Positions 1-7,865 of a stretch of DNA of 64,000 bases are shown here, in pieces. This DNA is from Planctomycetota bacterium (GTDB lineage Bacteria; Planctomycetota; UBA1135; GCA-002686595). Position 1 is the first letter of the stretch; each line of letters begins with the position of its first letter. Below the pieces are notes generated by a model. It worked only from the letters and a program-made list of their open reading frames with translations, was not told the DNA's origin and did not search any database. The DNA lies in the NCBI GenBank assembly GCA_014237855.1, contig JABACD010000026.1:4077-68076 (forward strand). Reading direction: 5' to 3'. The position numbers and the translations under genes were made by a program.

Positions 1-285
1 GCGAAGTAGCGGTAGCTCCGAGGAGCGAGCATGTGAGAAGCGAGAGGCGTGCGAGGCTGAATCGTTTCATGGAGAATCCTCCGGTGCGAGATAAAGAGGG
101 GTTGCGAGACCGACTCTATCCTAGCAAAAAGGCTGAAGAGTGGGCGCTTGCTCCGTCCGTTGGCAATCAAACCGCAGAACCCCGATCTCCGTCAGTCCGC
201 GATGCGTGGGCGCCCGCGAGTTTCAGCCACAAGCGGCGTAGAACCAACGTCATCGCCCCTCAAGTTCACAGATGCGTGTTAGTAG
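1..285. other. Intergenic, no gene recognised
   Basis: No convincing gene here. An open plus-strand frame runs through this stretch into the repeat copy that follows, but it has no clear Shine-Dalgarno sequence, signal peptide or recognisable domain. The same frame is open in another copy of the repeat, so it is best explained by high GC content and not by coding. Confidence 0.5.
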
Positions 286-573
286 GCCTCCTTGCCGAGT
301 GTGCCCCCGACTCCAGCTCCGCCGCGAGCGCCCCCGCAGCTGGAGCTTTGGTTCGAGGGCTGTTGAATGGAGGTGAGGGTGGGGCCGGAGAAGGTCTCGC
401 TCGTGGGGGAGCTCTGGGCGCAGGGGGAAGGGTGAGGGGGAAGAGGGCCCCGATCCTGGCTCGGAGGCCGTCCGTAGGGGCGAGAGGAAGCGGCGAGAGC
501 CCCGCTAGCCGGGAGTGAGGCGTCTGAGGGGGGCAGAGGGTGAATGTAAAGGTAGCTTGGATCGCTTATCCTC
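286..573 (+). repeat. Dispersed intergenic repeat, full-length copy A
   Basis: One of two full-length copies of the repeat family; the other is at 2592-2877. Positions 331-451 match 2636-2756 at 120 of 121 bases, the single difference being T361 versus A2666. It has a 5' module beginning near GCCGAGTGTGCCCCCGAC, a G-rich middle, and a 3' module ending in a small hairpin, GGAT-cgctt-ATCC at 559-571. It lies in non-coding DNA beyond the 3' end of the metallopeptidase gene. Function unknown. Confidence 0.85.
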
Positions 574-653
574 GGAGCTGTGGCAAACACCCTACACCGA
601 CCCAAATCGAGCCGTAAATGGAAATCCGAAACCCTACCGAAAACCCCCGTACG

Positions 654-1232
654 CTACGGTGTTTCGAGGATCCCAGCAGCGCGCACGTATCCCCACGGCT
701 CCGAGTGCGCGCGCAGAAGCTCGCGTAGCTCCGCGAGTCCCAAGCGCCGCACGAGGTCGAAGCCTGCGCGCGTGAGCGCCTCTCGCTCTCCCCGCGAGAG
801 GTGCGACCATCCTGCGGAAGTCACTGAGAGGTGTCGAGGGTCGATGCTGAGCGTGCCGATCTGGACGGACTCAGCGATGCGCGCCTCCAGCACACCCGTC
901 ACCTCACACGAGATCCAGTCCGCGAGACCCTCCTCGATGAAGTGAGGCAGACCCGCGTACGGCGAGTCGTCGATGTACCAGTGCACCAGCTCGTGCGCGA
1001 GGAAGAAGTCGAGCGAGTCCTGACCCTCGCCCATGATGACGATGTAGTTCTCGTAGCAGACCGCACGCGCGCCGTTGGGCATCGTCGGTTCTTCCCCCAG
1101 CACGAGGCGCGGAGCCTCGGAGCGCGTCGATTCGAGCGCGCTCTTCACCTCGTCCACGAGCGGCGACGTGATGACCTCGCCGGGCGCTTGGCAAGCGGCG
1201 AAGAGGAACGGGAGTAGAAGTAGGCAGCGCAT
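654..1232 (-). CDS. Lipoprotein zinc metallopeptidase-like protein
   Basis: 192 aa. The N-terminus is a lipoprotein signal peptide (MRCLLLLPFLFAAC, lipobox FAAC), so the protein is probably anchored on the outer face of a membrane. Near residues 79-83 there is an HELVH zinc-binding motif, and about 20 residues later EEGLADW, matching the gluzincin arrangement HExxH plus a downstream Glu. This supports a zinc-dependent peptidase fold, and both zinc His residues and the catalytic Glu are present. The substrate is unknown, and it is much shorter than typical secreted metallopeptidases. The next gene upstream, on the same strand, is an unrelated lipoprotein 65 bp away, so the two may be cotranscribed. 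Confidence 0.75.
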   Translation of the reverse strand: MRCLLLLPFLFAACQAPGEVITSPLVDEVKSALESTRSEAPRLVLGEEPTMPNGARAVCYENYIVIMGEGQDSLDFFLAHELVHWYIDDSPYAGLPHFIEEGLADWISCEVTGVLEARIAESVQIGTLSIDPRHLSVTSAGWSHLSRGEREALTRAGFDLVRRLGLAELRELLRAHSEPWGYVRAAGILETP

Positions 1233-1297
1233 GGTTGAACGGATAGTGGGGCGAGCCGCCGCGATCGACGATCCGCCCCGAGGGAGGTGGCAGTGAC

Positions 1298-2248
1298 TCA
1301 GTTAGAGTAGTTGAAGTTGTAGCCAGCGGTGACCGGACCGAACAGGCTGTCCGTCGTGAACGTCGCCGAACCCTCGTTCGAGTACGTGACGCCGGGAGCG
1401 AAGCCGAAGTCGAAGTCCGCAAGCGGGATCACCATCTCGACGACATCCCAGGAACCGATCTGGTAGTTGATCGTGTTGTGGCCCGAGGCGAGGTCGGCGG
1501 TGAACGCGCCGTTGTTGAAGTCGAACGAGAAGTCCTGGTAGGTCCCCGGCATGGCGCTCATCACGCGACCGCCAGCAAGCCCGGCTTCCATCGTCGAGAA
1601 GGAGATCACCTTGACGCTCGGGGGCACCGGAGTACCGACGCCGCCTGCGATGATCGGAGCGATCAGGTTCTCGGCCTGAGCGTAGCTCTTCGCGCGAACG
1701 AGGAAGCTGTACGTCAGGTTGTCAGCGCCGTCCGCTTGGCTCGGCACGATCGGGGCTCCGTAGATGAAGAACTCCCGAGTGTTGGTCGGCACCGCGTAGC
1801 GTTGCTGCTGCGGTCCTTGCACGCCCTGCACGACTTGCCCGAACGGATCGAACATGCCGCCGCTCGACTTCCTCACGGAAGAGTCCTCTTCCTCGGGACA
1901 GTCCACGACCTTCGCTTCCCAGCGCACCGCACCTGCGGGCACCTGACCGGAAGCGCCACCGCTACCATCGGTCTCCAGCGTCTCGGAGCTGATCTCCGCG
2001 CCCTCCGCGTCGGTCCAGGTGACCTTGACGCACTTGTTCGCGTGGTCCTCGCCGCCGTCGATCTCGTAGTCGCCCAGCGTAGCGGAGACCTTCCACTTGA
2101 TCGGCGGAACGAACGGCGGGTCGATCTCGCCTTCGCCTTCTGCGTGGCCGGACGCCGTGCAGGCGGCGATGCCGACGCAAGCGACGACGGAAAGGATCCC
2201 GAGCATGACACGGCTTCTTCGGCCGCTCAGTTTGGTGCTGGTACTCAT
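1298..2248 (-). CDS. Uncharacterised lipoprotein
   Basis: 316 aa. After a basic N-terminus there is a hydrophobic stretch (about residues 14-29) ending in the lipobox IAAC, indicating a lipoprotein. The rest has no family I recognise. It contains an acidic segment around residues 115-122 (DCPEEEDSSVRK), a Gln-rich stretch and a C-terminal half rich in Gly, Phe and Asn, consistent with a beta-rich exported domain. It lies directly upstream of the metallopeptidase lipoprotein on the same strand. No function is assigned. Confidence 0.65.
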   Translation of the reverse strand: MSTSTKLSGRRSRVMLGILSVVACVGIAACTASGHAEGEGEIDPPFVPPIKWKVSATLGDYEIDGGEDHANKCVKVTWTDAEGAEISSETLETDGSGGASGQVPAGAVRWEAKVVDCPEEEDSSVRKSSGGMFDPFGQVVQGVQGPQQQRYAVPTNTREFFIYGAPIVPSQADGADNLTYSFLVRAKSYAQAENLIAPIIAGGVGTPVPPSVKVISFSTMEAGLAGGRVMSAMPGTYQDFSFDFNNGAFTADLASGHNTINYQIGSWDVVEMVIPLADFDFGFAPGVTYSNEGSATFTTDSLFGPVTAGYNFNYSN

Positions 2249-2591
2249 CGCTTTCTCAGTCTTGGGTGGTGGGACCGAGCGGTGTCGGTCCCGGTTGAAT
2301 GGACGAGCGATGCCCGTCCGCGAACGGTGTTGCGGAAGCGCGGAGCGCAGGTAGCTTCACCGTGTTCGTTGCTCTGGTGACAACGGTCCGGGACGGCATC
2401 GAGGAGAAACGAACGCCAACCGAGCTTGCTCACAACCTGATGGAGTCCTCAGCACCTCGGATTCCCTGAGAAACCCTGAAAGAAATCAGGGACTGCTGCG
2501 GCCCGTGTTCATCGGGGACCCCGGGGGTCAGCCCTTCCCCAACCCAAGCCGCGCCAGCTCCAGGTTTGGAGCACCCCAGCGCGGAAAGATC

Positions 2592-2877
2592 TCCTGGACG
2601 ACCTCGCCATGCCGAGCGTGCCCCCGACGCCAGCTCCCCCGCAGCTGGAGCTTTGGTTCGAGGGCAGTTGAATGGAGGTGAGGGTGGGGCCGGAGAAGGT
2701 CTCGCTCGTGGGGGAGCTCTGGGCGCAGGGGGAAGGGTGAGGGGGAAGAGGGCCCCGGTCCTGGCCCGGAGGCAATCCGTTGGGGCGAGAGGAAGCGGCG
2801 AGGGGACCGCTTGCCGGGAGTGAGGCGTCTGAGGGGGTGGAGGGTGGATGCAAAGGTAGCTTGGATCGCTTATCCTC
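2592..2877 (+). repeat. Dispersed intergenic repeat, full-length copy B
   Basis: Second full-length copy, near-identical to copy A over 121 bp. The 5' edge (TCCTGGACGACCTCGCC) is shared with copies at 11198 and 33366. The 3' module has the G-rich core GAGGGGGTGGAGGGTGGATG and ends in the hairpin GGAT-cgctt-ATCC at 2863-2875. The ThiF-nitroreductase gene starts 57 bases after the end of the copy. The gene-free DNA on its left (2249-2591) shows nothing else recognisable. Confidence 0.85.
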
Positions 2878-2933
2878 AACGGCCCCGTTGTCCACCTCGC
2901 CCGCAACCCCCAGGCTGTTTTCCTGAGGAGCCT

Positions 2934-5195
2934 GTGAGCCACTCGCTGCCGCGCCACCCGGGCCACGAGCCCTCCGCTCCCGCCATCCGCCTCTTCTCGC
3001 TCTCGTGCGTGGAGGATCGCGAGGCGTTCGAGCAACTGCTGGCCAGCTCCCCGGCGTTGCGCACGCACGACACGATCGACTCCCAGCTCGAAGAGCTCCT
3101 CCGCTCTCGCAATCCATCAAGGTCGGCAGCCGAGATCAGCACCCTGGTCGAAGCACATGTCGGCGGCGCAAGCCGACATGACTACGGGACCTGGGTTCAC
3201 TACCCGTGGTCGGGGCGTCTCGTCCACATTCTTCCCAGGGAGGAGTTCCGCGAGGTGCGCGCCGACCGGAACCGGCACAAGATCACGAGCTCAGAGCAGG
3301 CTGCACTACGTGAGGCGACGATCGGCATCGTCGGACTGTCGGTCGGGCAGTCCGCGGCGCTGACCATGGCGCTCGAGGGGGTCGGCGGCAAGTTTCGGCT
3401 CGCGGACTTCGACGAGCTCGAGCTGGGCAACATGAACCGGCTGCGGGCTGGCGTCCACGAGATCGGCCTGCTCAAGACCACCATCGCCGCCAGGGGGATG
3501 CTCGAGGTCGACCCCTACCTCGAGATCCAGGTCTTCGATCAGGGCCTCGACGACGGCAACATCGAGGCATTCTTCTCCGAGCAGGGAGGCCTCGACCTCC
3601 TCGTCGACGAGTGTGACGACCTCTACATGAAGGTCCGCCTTCGAGAGAGGGCGCGGGAGCTGGGCATCCCCGTTCTCATGGACACCAGTGATCGCGGCAT
3701 GCTCGACATCGAGCGCTTCGATCTCGAGTCGGACAGGCCGATCCTCCACGGCCTGCTCCCCAACCTGAACGCCGAGCTCCTGCGGGATCTCGACACGGAC
3801 GAGAAGGTCCCGCACGTGCTGCGGATCCTGGGTGAAGAGCAGCTCTCGACCCGCCTGCTGGCGTCGATGGTCGAGATCGGCGAATCCATCTCCACCTGGC
3901 CGCAGCTCGGCTCCGCCGTCGCCCTCGGCGGAGCCCTGGTGACGCACGCGGCTCGCCGCATCCTGCTCGGTGAGCTGTGCAGCTCGGGGCGATTCTACGT
4001 GGACCTCGACGGCCTGATCCGTGCCGGTAGCGACTTCGCCTGCGACGGCGGAGCCGCGCCCGACGAAGCAACGTCCGAGGAGGCCTTACGCCCGCCCTCA
4101 CTGCCTGGCTCCCCGGCGAAGGCGAGCACGCCGATCTCTCGCACGGCGCTCGAGAGGATCCTCACTGCCGGGACCTACGCGCCCTCGGCGGGCAACACGC
4201 AGCCCTGGCGCTTCGAGGTCCGTGGCGCCCTGATTCGCTGCCTCGCGGACCATCGGCACGCGTTCAGCGCACTCGATCACGAGGGTCGGGCCACCGTCGC
4301 AACCTTCGGAGCGGTCATCGAGAACATGGCCTTGGTCGCGGCCTCCCTCGGCTATCGATCCGAGGTCGACTTCATGGGAGAGCGCGAGCACATCGCTGAC
4401 GTACGGCTCTTGCCGGCCGAGACAGCGACTTCACCGCTGGTAGCCCAGATCCCCCTTCGGGTGACCAATCGCCGCACCCCGTCCAGAACGGTGGTCCCGT
4501 CGGACGATCTGCAGGCGCTTGCCGGGGTCGCCGAAACCGGCGGGGGCTGCCTACACCTGCTGACCGAGGACGCCGACCTGGACGCCCTCGGGGAGCTGAT
4601 GGCCGTGGCGGACAGGGTGGTGTTCCTCAACGAGCGGATGCACGCGGACACGATGTCCGAGTTCCGGTGGACCCGAGAGGAGGTCGAACGGACTCGGGAT
4701 GGCCTCGACGTGAAGACCCTCGAGCTGTCCCCAGCCGACCTCGCCGGCCTGAGGGTGATTGCGCGCTCGGACGTCATGGGCACCCTGGCCAGGATTGGCG
4801 CGGGGAAGGGGCTCGGCGCAATGAGCCGACGGTGGGTCCGGTCGGCGTCCGCGATGGCCCTCCTGACCATGCCGGGCCCGACGCCGCGGTCGTTCTTCGA
4901 GGGAGGCCGGTTGATGCAGCGGGTGTGGCTGACCGCGTCCGCCCGTGGAGTGGGGCTGCAACCGATGACGTCACTCCCGTACCTGTTCGGCCGTCTCGAC
5001 CAGGCGGCCGACGACGAGGTCCTCGGCGAGGACGAGCGCATGAGCCTGCTGGAGCTACGACCGGCCTACAACGCGCTCTTCGGAGTGACGGCGGGCAGGA
5101 GCCAGGTCCTGCTGTGCCGCCTGGTGATGGGGCACCCGCCCACCGCACGAGCCCTGCGGCGCCCCCTGGGAGAGGTCGCGTCCTTCACGGACTGA
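2934..5195 (+). CDS. ThiF (E1-like)-nitroreductase fusion, Rv1355c/MoeY-like
   Basis: 753 aa from the GTG at 2934, chosen because GAGGAG lies 2-7 bases upstream; longer starts fall inside repeat copy B. Residues about 110-390 form an E1/ThiF-like Rossmann domain: a glycine-rich loop (IGIVGLSVGQSAA), the DFDELELGNMNR nucleotide-binding motif and the later VDECDD segment. Residues about 405-745 form a nitroreductase-type FMN domain (TYAPSAGNTQPWRFEV near the start, LQPMTSLPYL near the end). This is the domain order of the mycobacterial Rv1355c family, sometimes annotated MoeY. E1-like proteins adenylate C-terminal carboxylates; the substrate here is unknown and no ubiquitin-like or ThiS-like gene is nearby. 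The gene is convergent with the PilZ-acyltransferase gene, with four bases between the stops. Confidence 0.85.
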   Translation: MSHSLPRHPGHEPSAPAIRLFSLSCVEDREAFEQLLASSPALRTHDTIDSQLEELLRSRNPSRSAAEISTLVEAHVGGASRHDYGTWVHYPWSGRLVHILPREEFREVRADRNRHKITSSEQAALREATIGIVGLSVGQSAALTMALEGVGGKFRLADFDELELGNMNRLRAGVHEIGLLKTTIAARGMLEVDPYLEIQVFDQGLDDGNIEAFFSEQGGLDLLVDECDDLYMKVRLRERARELGIPVLMDTSDRGMLDIERFDLESDRPILHGLLPNLNAELLRDLDTDEKVPHVLRILGEEQLSTRLLASMVEIGESISTWPQLGSAVALGGALVTHAARRILLGELCSSGRFYVDLDGLIRAGSDFACDGGAAPDEATSEEALRPPSLPGSPAKASTPISRTALERILTAGTYAPSAGNTQPWRFEVRGALIRCLADHRHAFSALDHEGRATVATFGAVIENMALVAASLGYRSEVDFMGEREHIADVRLLPAETATSPLVAQIPLRVTNRRTPSRTVVPSDDLQALAGVAETGGGCLHLLTEDADLDALGELMAVADRVVFLNERMHADTMSEFRWTREEVERTRDGLDVKTLELSPADLAGLRVIARSDVMGTLARIGAGKGLGAMSRRWVRSASAMALLTMPGPTPRSFFEGGRLMQRVWLTASARGVGLQPMTSLPYLFGRLDQAADDEVLGEDERMSLLELRPAYNALFGVTAGRSQVLLCRLVMGHPPTARALRRPLGEVASFTD

Positions 5196-5199
5196 TGTC

Positions 5200-7278
5200 T
5201 CACTCGAGAGACGCCGGGGAGGGTGTGACCGGGCGCTTCGAGGTGGCCTCCCATATCTGCTCGAGAAAGTCAGGGAGCAGGTCCGCGGAGAGCACCGTCA
5301 GATCAGCCGTGCCGAGGTCCACCTGATCGCGGCCGGCTGGAGCGTCGAGCTCTCCATTCTCTTGCAGGTAGATGAAGTGGGGCTTGCCCTGGTCGAGGAA
5401 CCACTCGCGGGCGACCTCGAGTAGAGCGTCGAAGGCATCCTCGCCACCAGCGACCAGGACAAACAGCCGCGCACAGTCGAGCAGGTCGTAGAGGTGGACC
5501 CCGTCGGAGGCGCTCTCGACCACCAGGGCCGCCAGGGTCTGCTCTCCCCGACTCGCCACGAAGATCTGGCGCTCCCTCCGCATGCCAGCGCGGGACCAGT
5601 CAGCCTTGATGCCGGACATCGAAAGCCTCTCGCGGGTGAAGTCCAGGGCCTCCACGTACGGGCGGGGACGCTCTCTCTCGATCACGCCGGCAATGACAGC
5701 GAGGTCCGGAGAGCTCGCGGGCCGAACGTTGTACCCACCAGGCAGGGGTCGGATCGCACGGGTGGACGCCAGCTGCAGGGCGCGGAAGGTCACCACGCAG
5801 GACTGGCCCGTGGGCAGACAGTACTCGGGGAAGGCGACGTGGATCATGCGCGGAAAGTGCAGCCCAGGTAGGTGCTGCACATAGCCGAGCACCCAGCGGG
5901 TGTCGGGGGCGTCCAGGACGTGCTCGTAGGTCCGTAGGTGGATCCGGCGCAGCACCTCCCGAGCGGTCACGCCATCCTCGGAGACGCCCTTGCGCTTGGC
6001 CATGTGAAAGCCGAACCAGGTGTGCTGGTAGGTTCGCGCCGCGGTCAGCGCAGCCTCGTACTCTCCCGACCGTGACGTGTACACGACCTTGCAAGCGAGC
6101 CTCGGGGAGCGACAGAGCTTCTTGCCTGCAGCCCGATAGTCACGACGCTTGGTCGAGAAGTGCTGCCGTGACTTACCGGAGAGATTGAAGTAATTGGATT
6201 CGACGTAGAGCTCCCAGAGGCCTTCGGTCGAGCCGTCCTCGAGACGAGTCCCCGGGTGCTGCCGTCCGCCGACCAGGTCGTTCCATGCGACCGGATCATC
6301 GGCCTGCAGCCGAGCGCCGCGCACGACCCCCGTGGCATGCCGCACCTCGACCAGGGCAAGACAGCGACGATTCCCGACGCGAATACTTGCGTTGCGCAGC
6401 TGGAGACCTACAGGTACCGACTGCTCCACGGAGCCTGCATCGAAGGCGACGCCGCCCCTTGAGAGGTTCAGCAGGGGAGCGCGCACCGTCAGCCCCCGGT
6501 GCAGCGGATGCTCGAAGGAGATCTCCGCCCCGGAGACATCGGCGCGTTGCCAGGAGCGGTGACGGGTCCGAGCCACCCACTCGGGAAGGTCGGTGGCGAG
6601 GACCCCATCGAATCGGTGCCGACGAATTGGCAGCTCAAACGAGGAGAGCGGGCCGCGAAGCTCGAGCAAGCTTGGCTCTCGGGGTTCTTCTGAGACCTCC
6701 CAGAGCATGGCCAGATCCTCGCCTGGGCGGGTCGCGAGGCCCCGGACCCTCATCTGTCCATCGGCAGTGTGCAGCACACCCTGGCAGTGGTTCGCGGTCA
6801 GAGCGTGGCACATGCTCCGGATACGATCGGCGTCGGTCACGACCTCGGCAGCGCCTCCGGAGTGCGACAAGGTCGTGGCGCGCTGGTCTCCCAGGTCCGC
6901 AAGCGCGCGCGCCTGCTGAACCTCCAGCCCCCGAAAACCCAACCAGACACGCCCTGGATACACGGCTTCGACCTCCGCGGAGACGCACCGCACACGCTGA
7001 GGACCGAACAGGAGATCCACGGCGCAGCGCTCTCCGAGCGACAGACGCCCCGCGCTGGGTCCGGTGGCGAGACACCCAAGCGGGGAGACCCGCTCGAGGT
7101 TCATGCGTAGGTTTCGCTCCTCGACCACCAGGGCGCCGATCGACGGGCCCTCACCTTCAAGCTGCCGGGACTGTAGGTCGAGCTGCGACGGTCCTTGGGC
7201 GGGTGTTCCCGGCCACGGGGGCAGCGCCCACAGGCGGCGTGCCACGGAATAGGGGGCTGATCGGCGTTGGATGTGCAT
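5200..7278 (-). CDS. PilZ domain protein with C-terminal acyltransferase-like region
   Basis: 692 aa. Residues about 242-325 match a PilZ domain, with both c-di-GMP-binding elements visible: RSWQR (RxxxR) and NLSRGGV (NxSxxG). Residues about 50-130 look like a second, degenerate PilZ-like barrel. From about residue 350 onwards the sequence resembles acyltransferases of the N-acyl amino acid synthase/GNAT type (WELYVESNYFNLSGK onward), continuing to the C-terminus; this part of the assignment is less certain. The start ATG at 7278 is preceded by GAGGA. It converges on the ThiF-nitroreductase gene with a 4-bp gap, suggesting a linked pathway in which c-di-GMP could control acyl transfer (inference). 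No signal peptide; probably cytoplasmic. Confidence 0.75.
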   Translation of the reverse strand: MHIQRRSAPYSVARRLWALPPWPGTPAQGPSQLDLQSRQLEGEGPSIGALVVEERNLRMNLERVSPLGCLATGPSAGRLSLGERCAVDLLFGPQRVRCVSAEVEAVYPGRVWLGFRGLEVQQARALADLGDQRATTLSHSGGAAEVVTDADRIRSMCHALTANHCQGVLHTADGQMRVRGLATRPGEDLAMLWEVSEEPREPSLLELRGPLSSFELPIRRHRFDGVLATDLPEWVARTRHRSWQRADVSGAEISFEHPLHRGLTVRAPLLNLSRGGVAFDAGSVEQSVPVGLQLRNASIRVGNRRCLALVEVRHATGVVRGARLQADDPVAWNDLVGGRQHPGTRLEDGSTEGLWELYVESNYFNLSGKSRQHFSTKRRDYRAAGKKLCRSPRLACKVVYTSRSGEYEAALTAARTYQHTWFGFHMAKRKGVSEDGVTAREVLRRIHLRTYEHVLDAPDTRWVLGYVQHLPGLHFPRMIHVAFPEYCLPTGQSCVVTFRALQLASTRAIRPLPGGYNVRPASSPDLAVIAGVIERERPRPYVEALDFTRERLSMSGIKADWSRAGMRRERQIFVASRGEQTLAALVVESASDGVHLYDLLDCARLFVLVAGGEDAFDALLEVAREWFLDQGKPHFIYLQENGELDAPAGRDQVDLGTADLTVLSADLLPDFLEQIWEATSKRPVTPSPASLE

Positions 7279-7865
7279 CGAAATCCTCGGGGTTTGCGGC
7301 TGCTGCGCCTCCGGTCAGGAAGGCCGACAGCGGCCCAGGGCGCGACGCGTCGAGCGTCACCGGTCTCGCGGTCTCGACGGAGCCGCCATGGAGGTGCAAC
7401 CGGGAAAGCGCCGTTTCCATCGGTGGCCCTCTGGTTCATGGGCCCACGCCACAGGAGGTCGGGCACTCCCGCCCCTGCACGACAGCGCCACGCACACGCA
7501 GCGTGCCGACCTGCTGGTGTCATCGAGCGCCTGGCTGCGCTGGTGCCGCCGCCGCGGAGGCACCAGCTGACCTACGGCCCTGTGCTTGCGCCTGGCTCGA
7601 GCTGGCGCAGCGAGCCCGTGCCAGCTGTCTGGCATGGAGCTCGCCAGCGCTCCGATGCTCCCCCGAGTACAGAGCCGACGATGGCGAGCCAGGCCATGGG
7701 CTCGCACCGGGGGAGGTCTCGGTCGTTCGTGGTGATCATGGAGCTCTCCAGCTTCGCCAGCGCAGTAAGAGCGGGCCACCAGTGTGAGGCGCAATCGATC
7801 GTCACGAGCCCGGAGTGCAGGATCCAAGAGCAGCGCCTGTCCCACCACACCCCGGGCCTCTTGTG
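7279..7865. other. Intergenic, nothing recognised
   Basis: 587 bp between the start of the PilZ protein gene and the stop of the sigma fusion gene. Several open frames exist on both strands, but none has a ribosome-binding site with a plausible domain. One minus-strand frame (7572-7850) has a hydrophobic stretch but otherwise looks like GC-rich noise. No repeat copy was found. Confidence 0.45.

Noticed and set aside
559..573. Repeat tail hairpin as a transcription terminator
   Set aside because: The stem is only 4 bp and no copy is followed by a T-run; many copies are antisense to the nearest gene end, so termination does not explain it.
33..605. Open frames on both strands across repeat copy A
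   Set aside because: The same frames are open in copy B because the middle modules are nearly identical and GC-rich. No ribosome site, signal peptide or domain supports coding, and other repeat copies break the frame.
2845..2877. Repeat tail as a promoter (GGAAAG-type -35 with TATCCT-type -10)
   Set aside because: Copies B, H and M do precede plus-strand genes closely, but copies E, F, I and L would drive transcription into the ends of minus-strand genes, and the TATCC element changes to CTCC when the stem covaries, which fits structure better than a promoter box.
2430..3120. Minus-strand frames antisense to repeat copy B and the start of the ThiF-nitroreductase gene
   Set aside because: They mirror the repeat's composition and overlap a well-supported gene; no independent evidence of coding.
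6285..7787. 500-codon plus-strand open frame
   Set aside because: Mostly antisense to the PilZ protein gene; Arg/Pro/Ala-rich translation with no domain, typical of shadow frames in GC-rich DNA.
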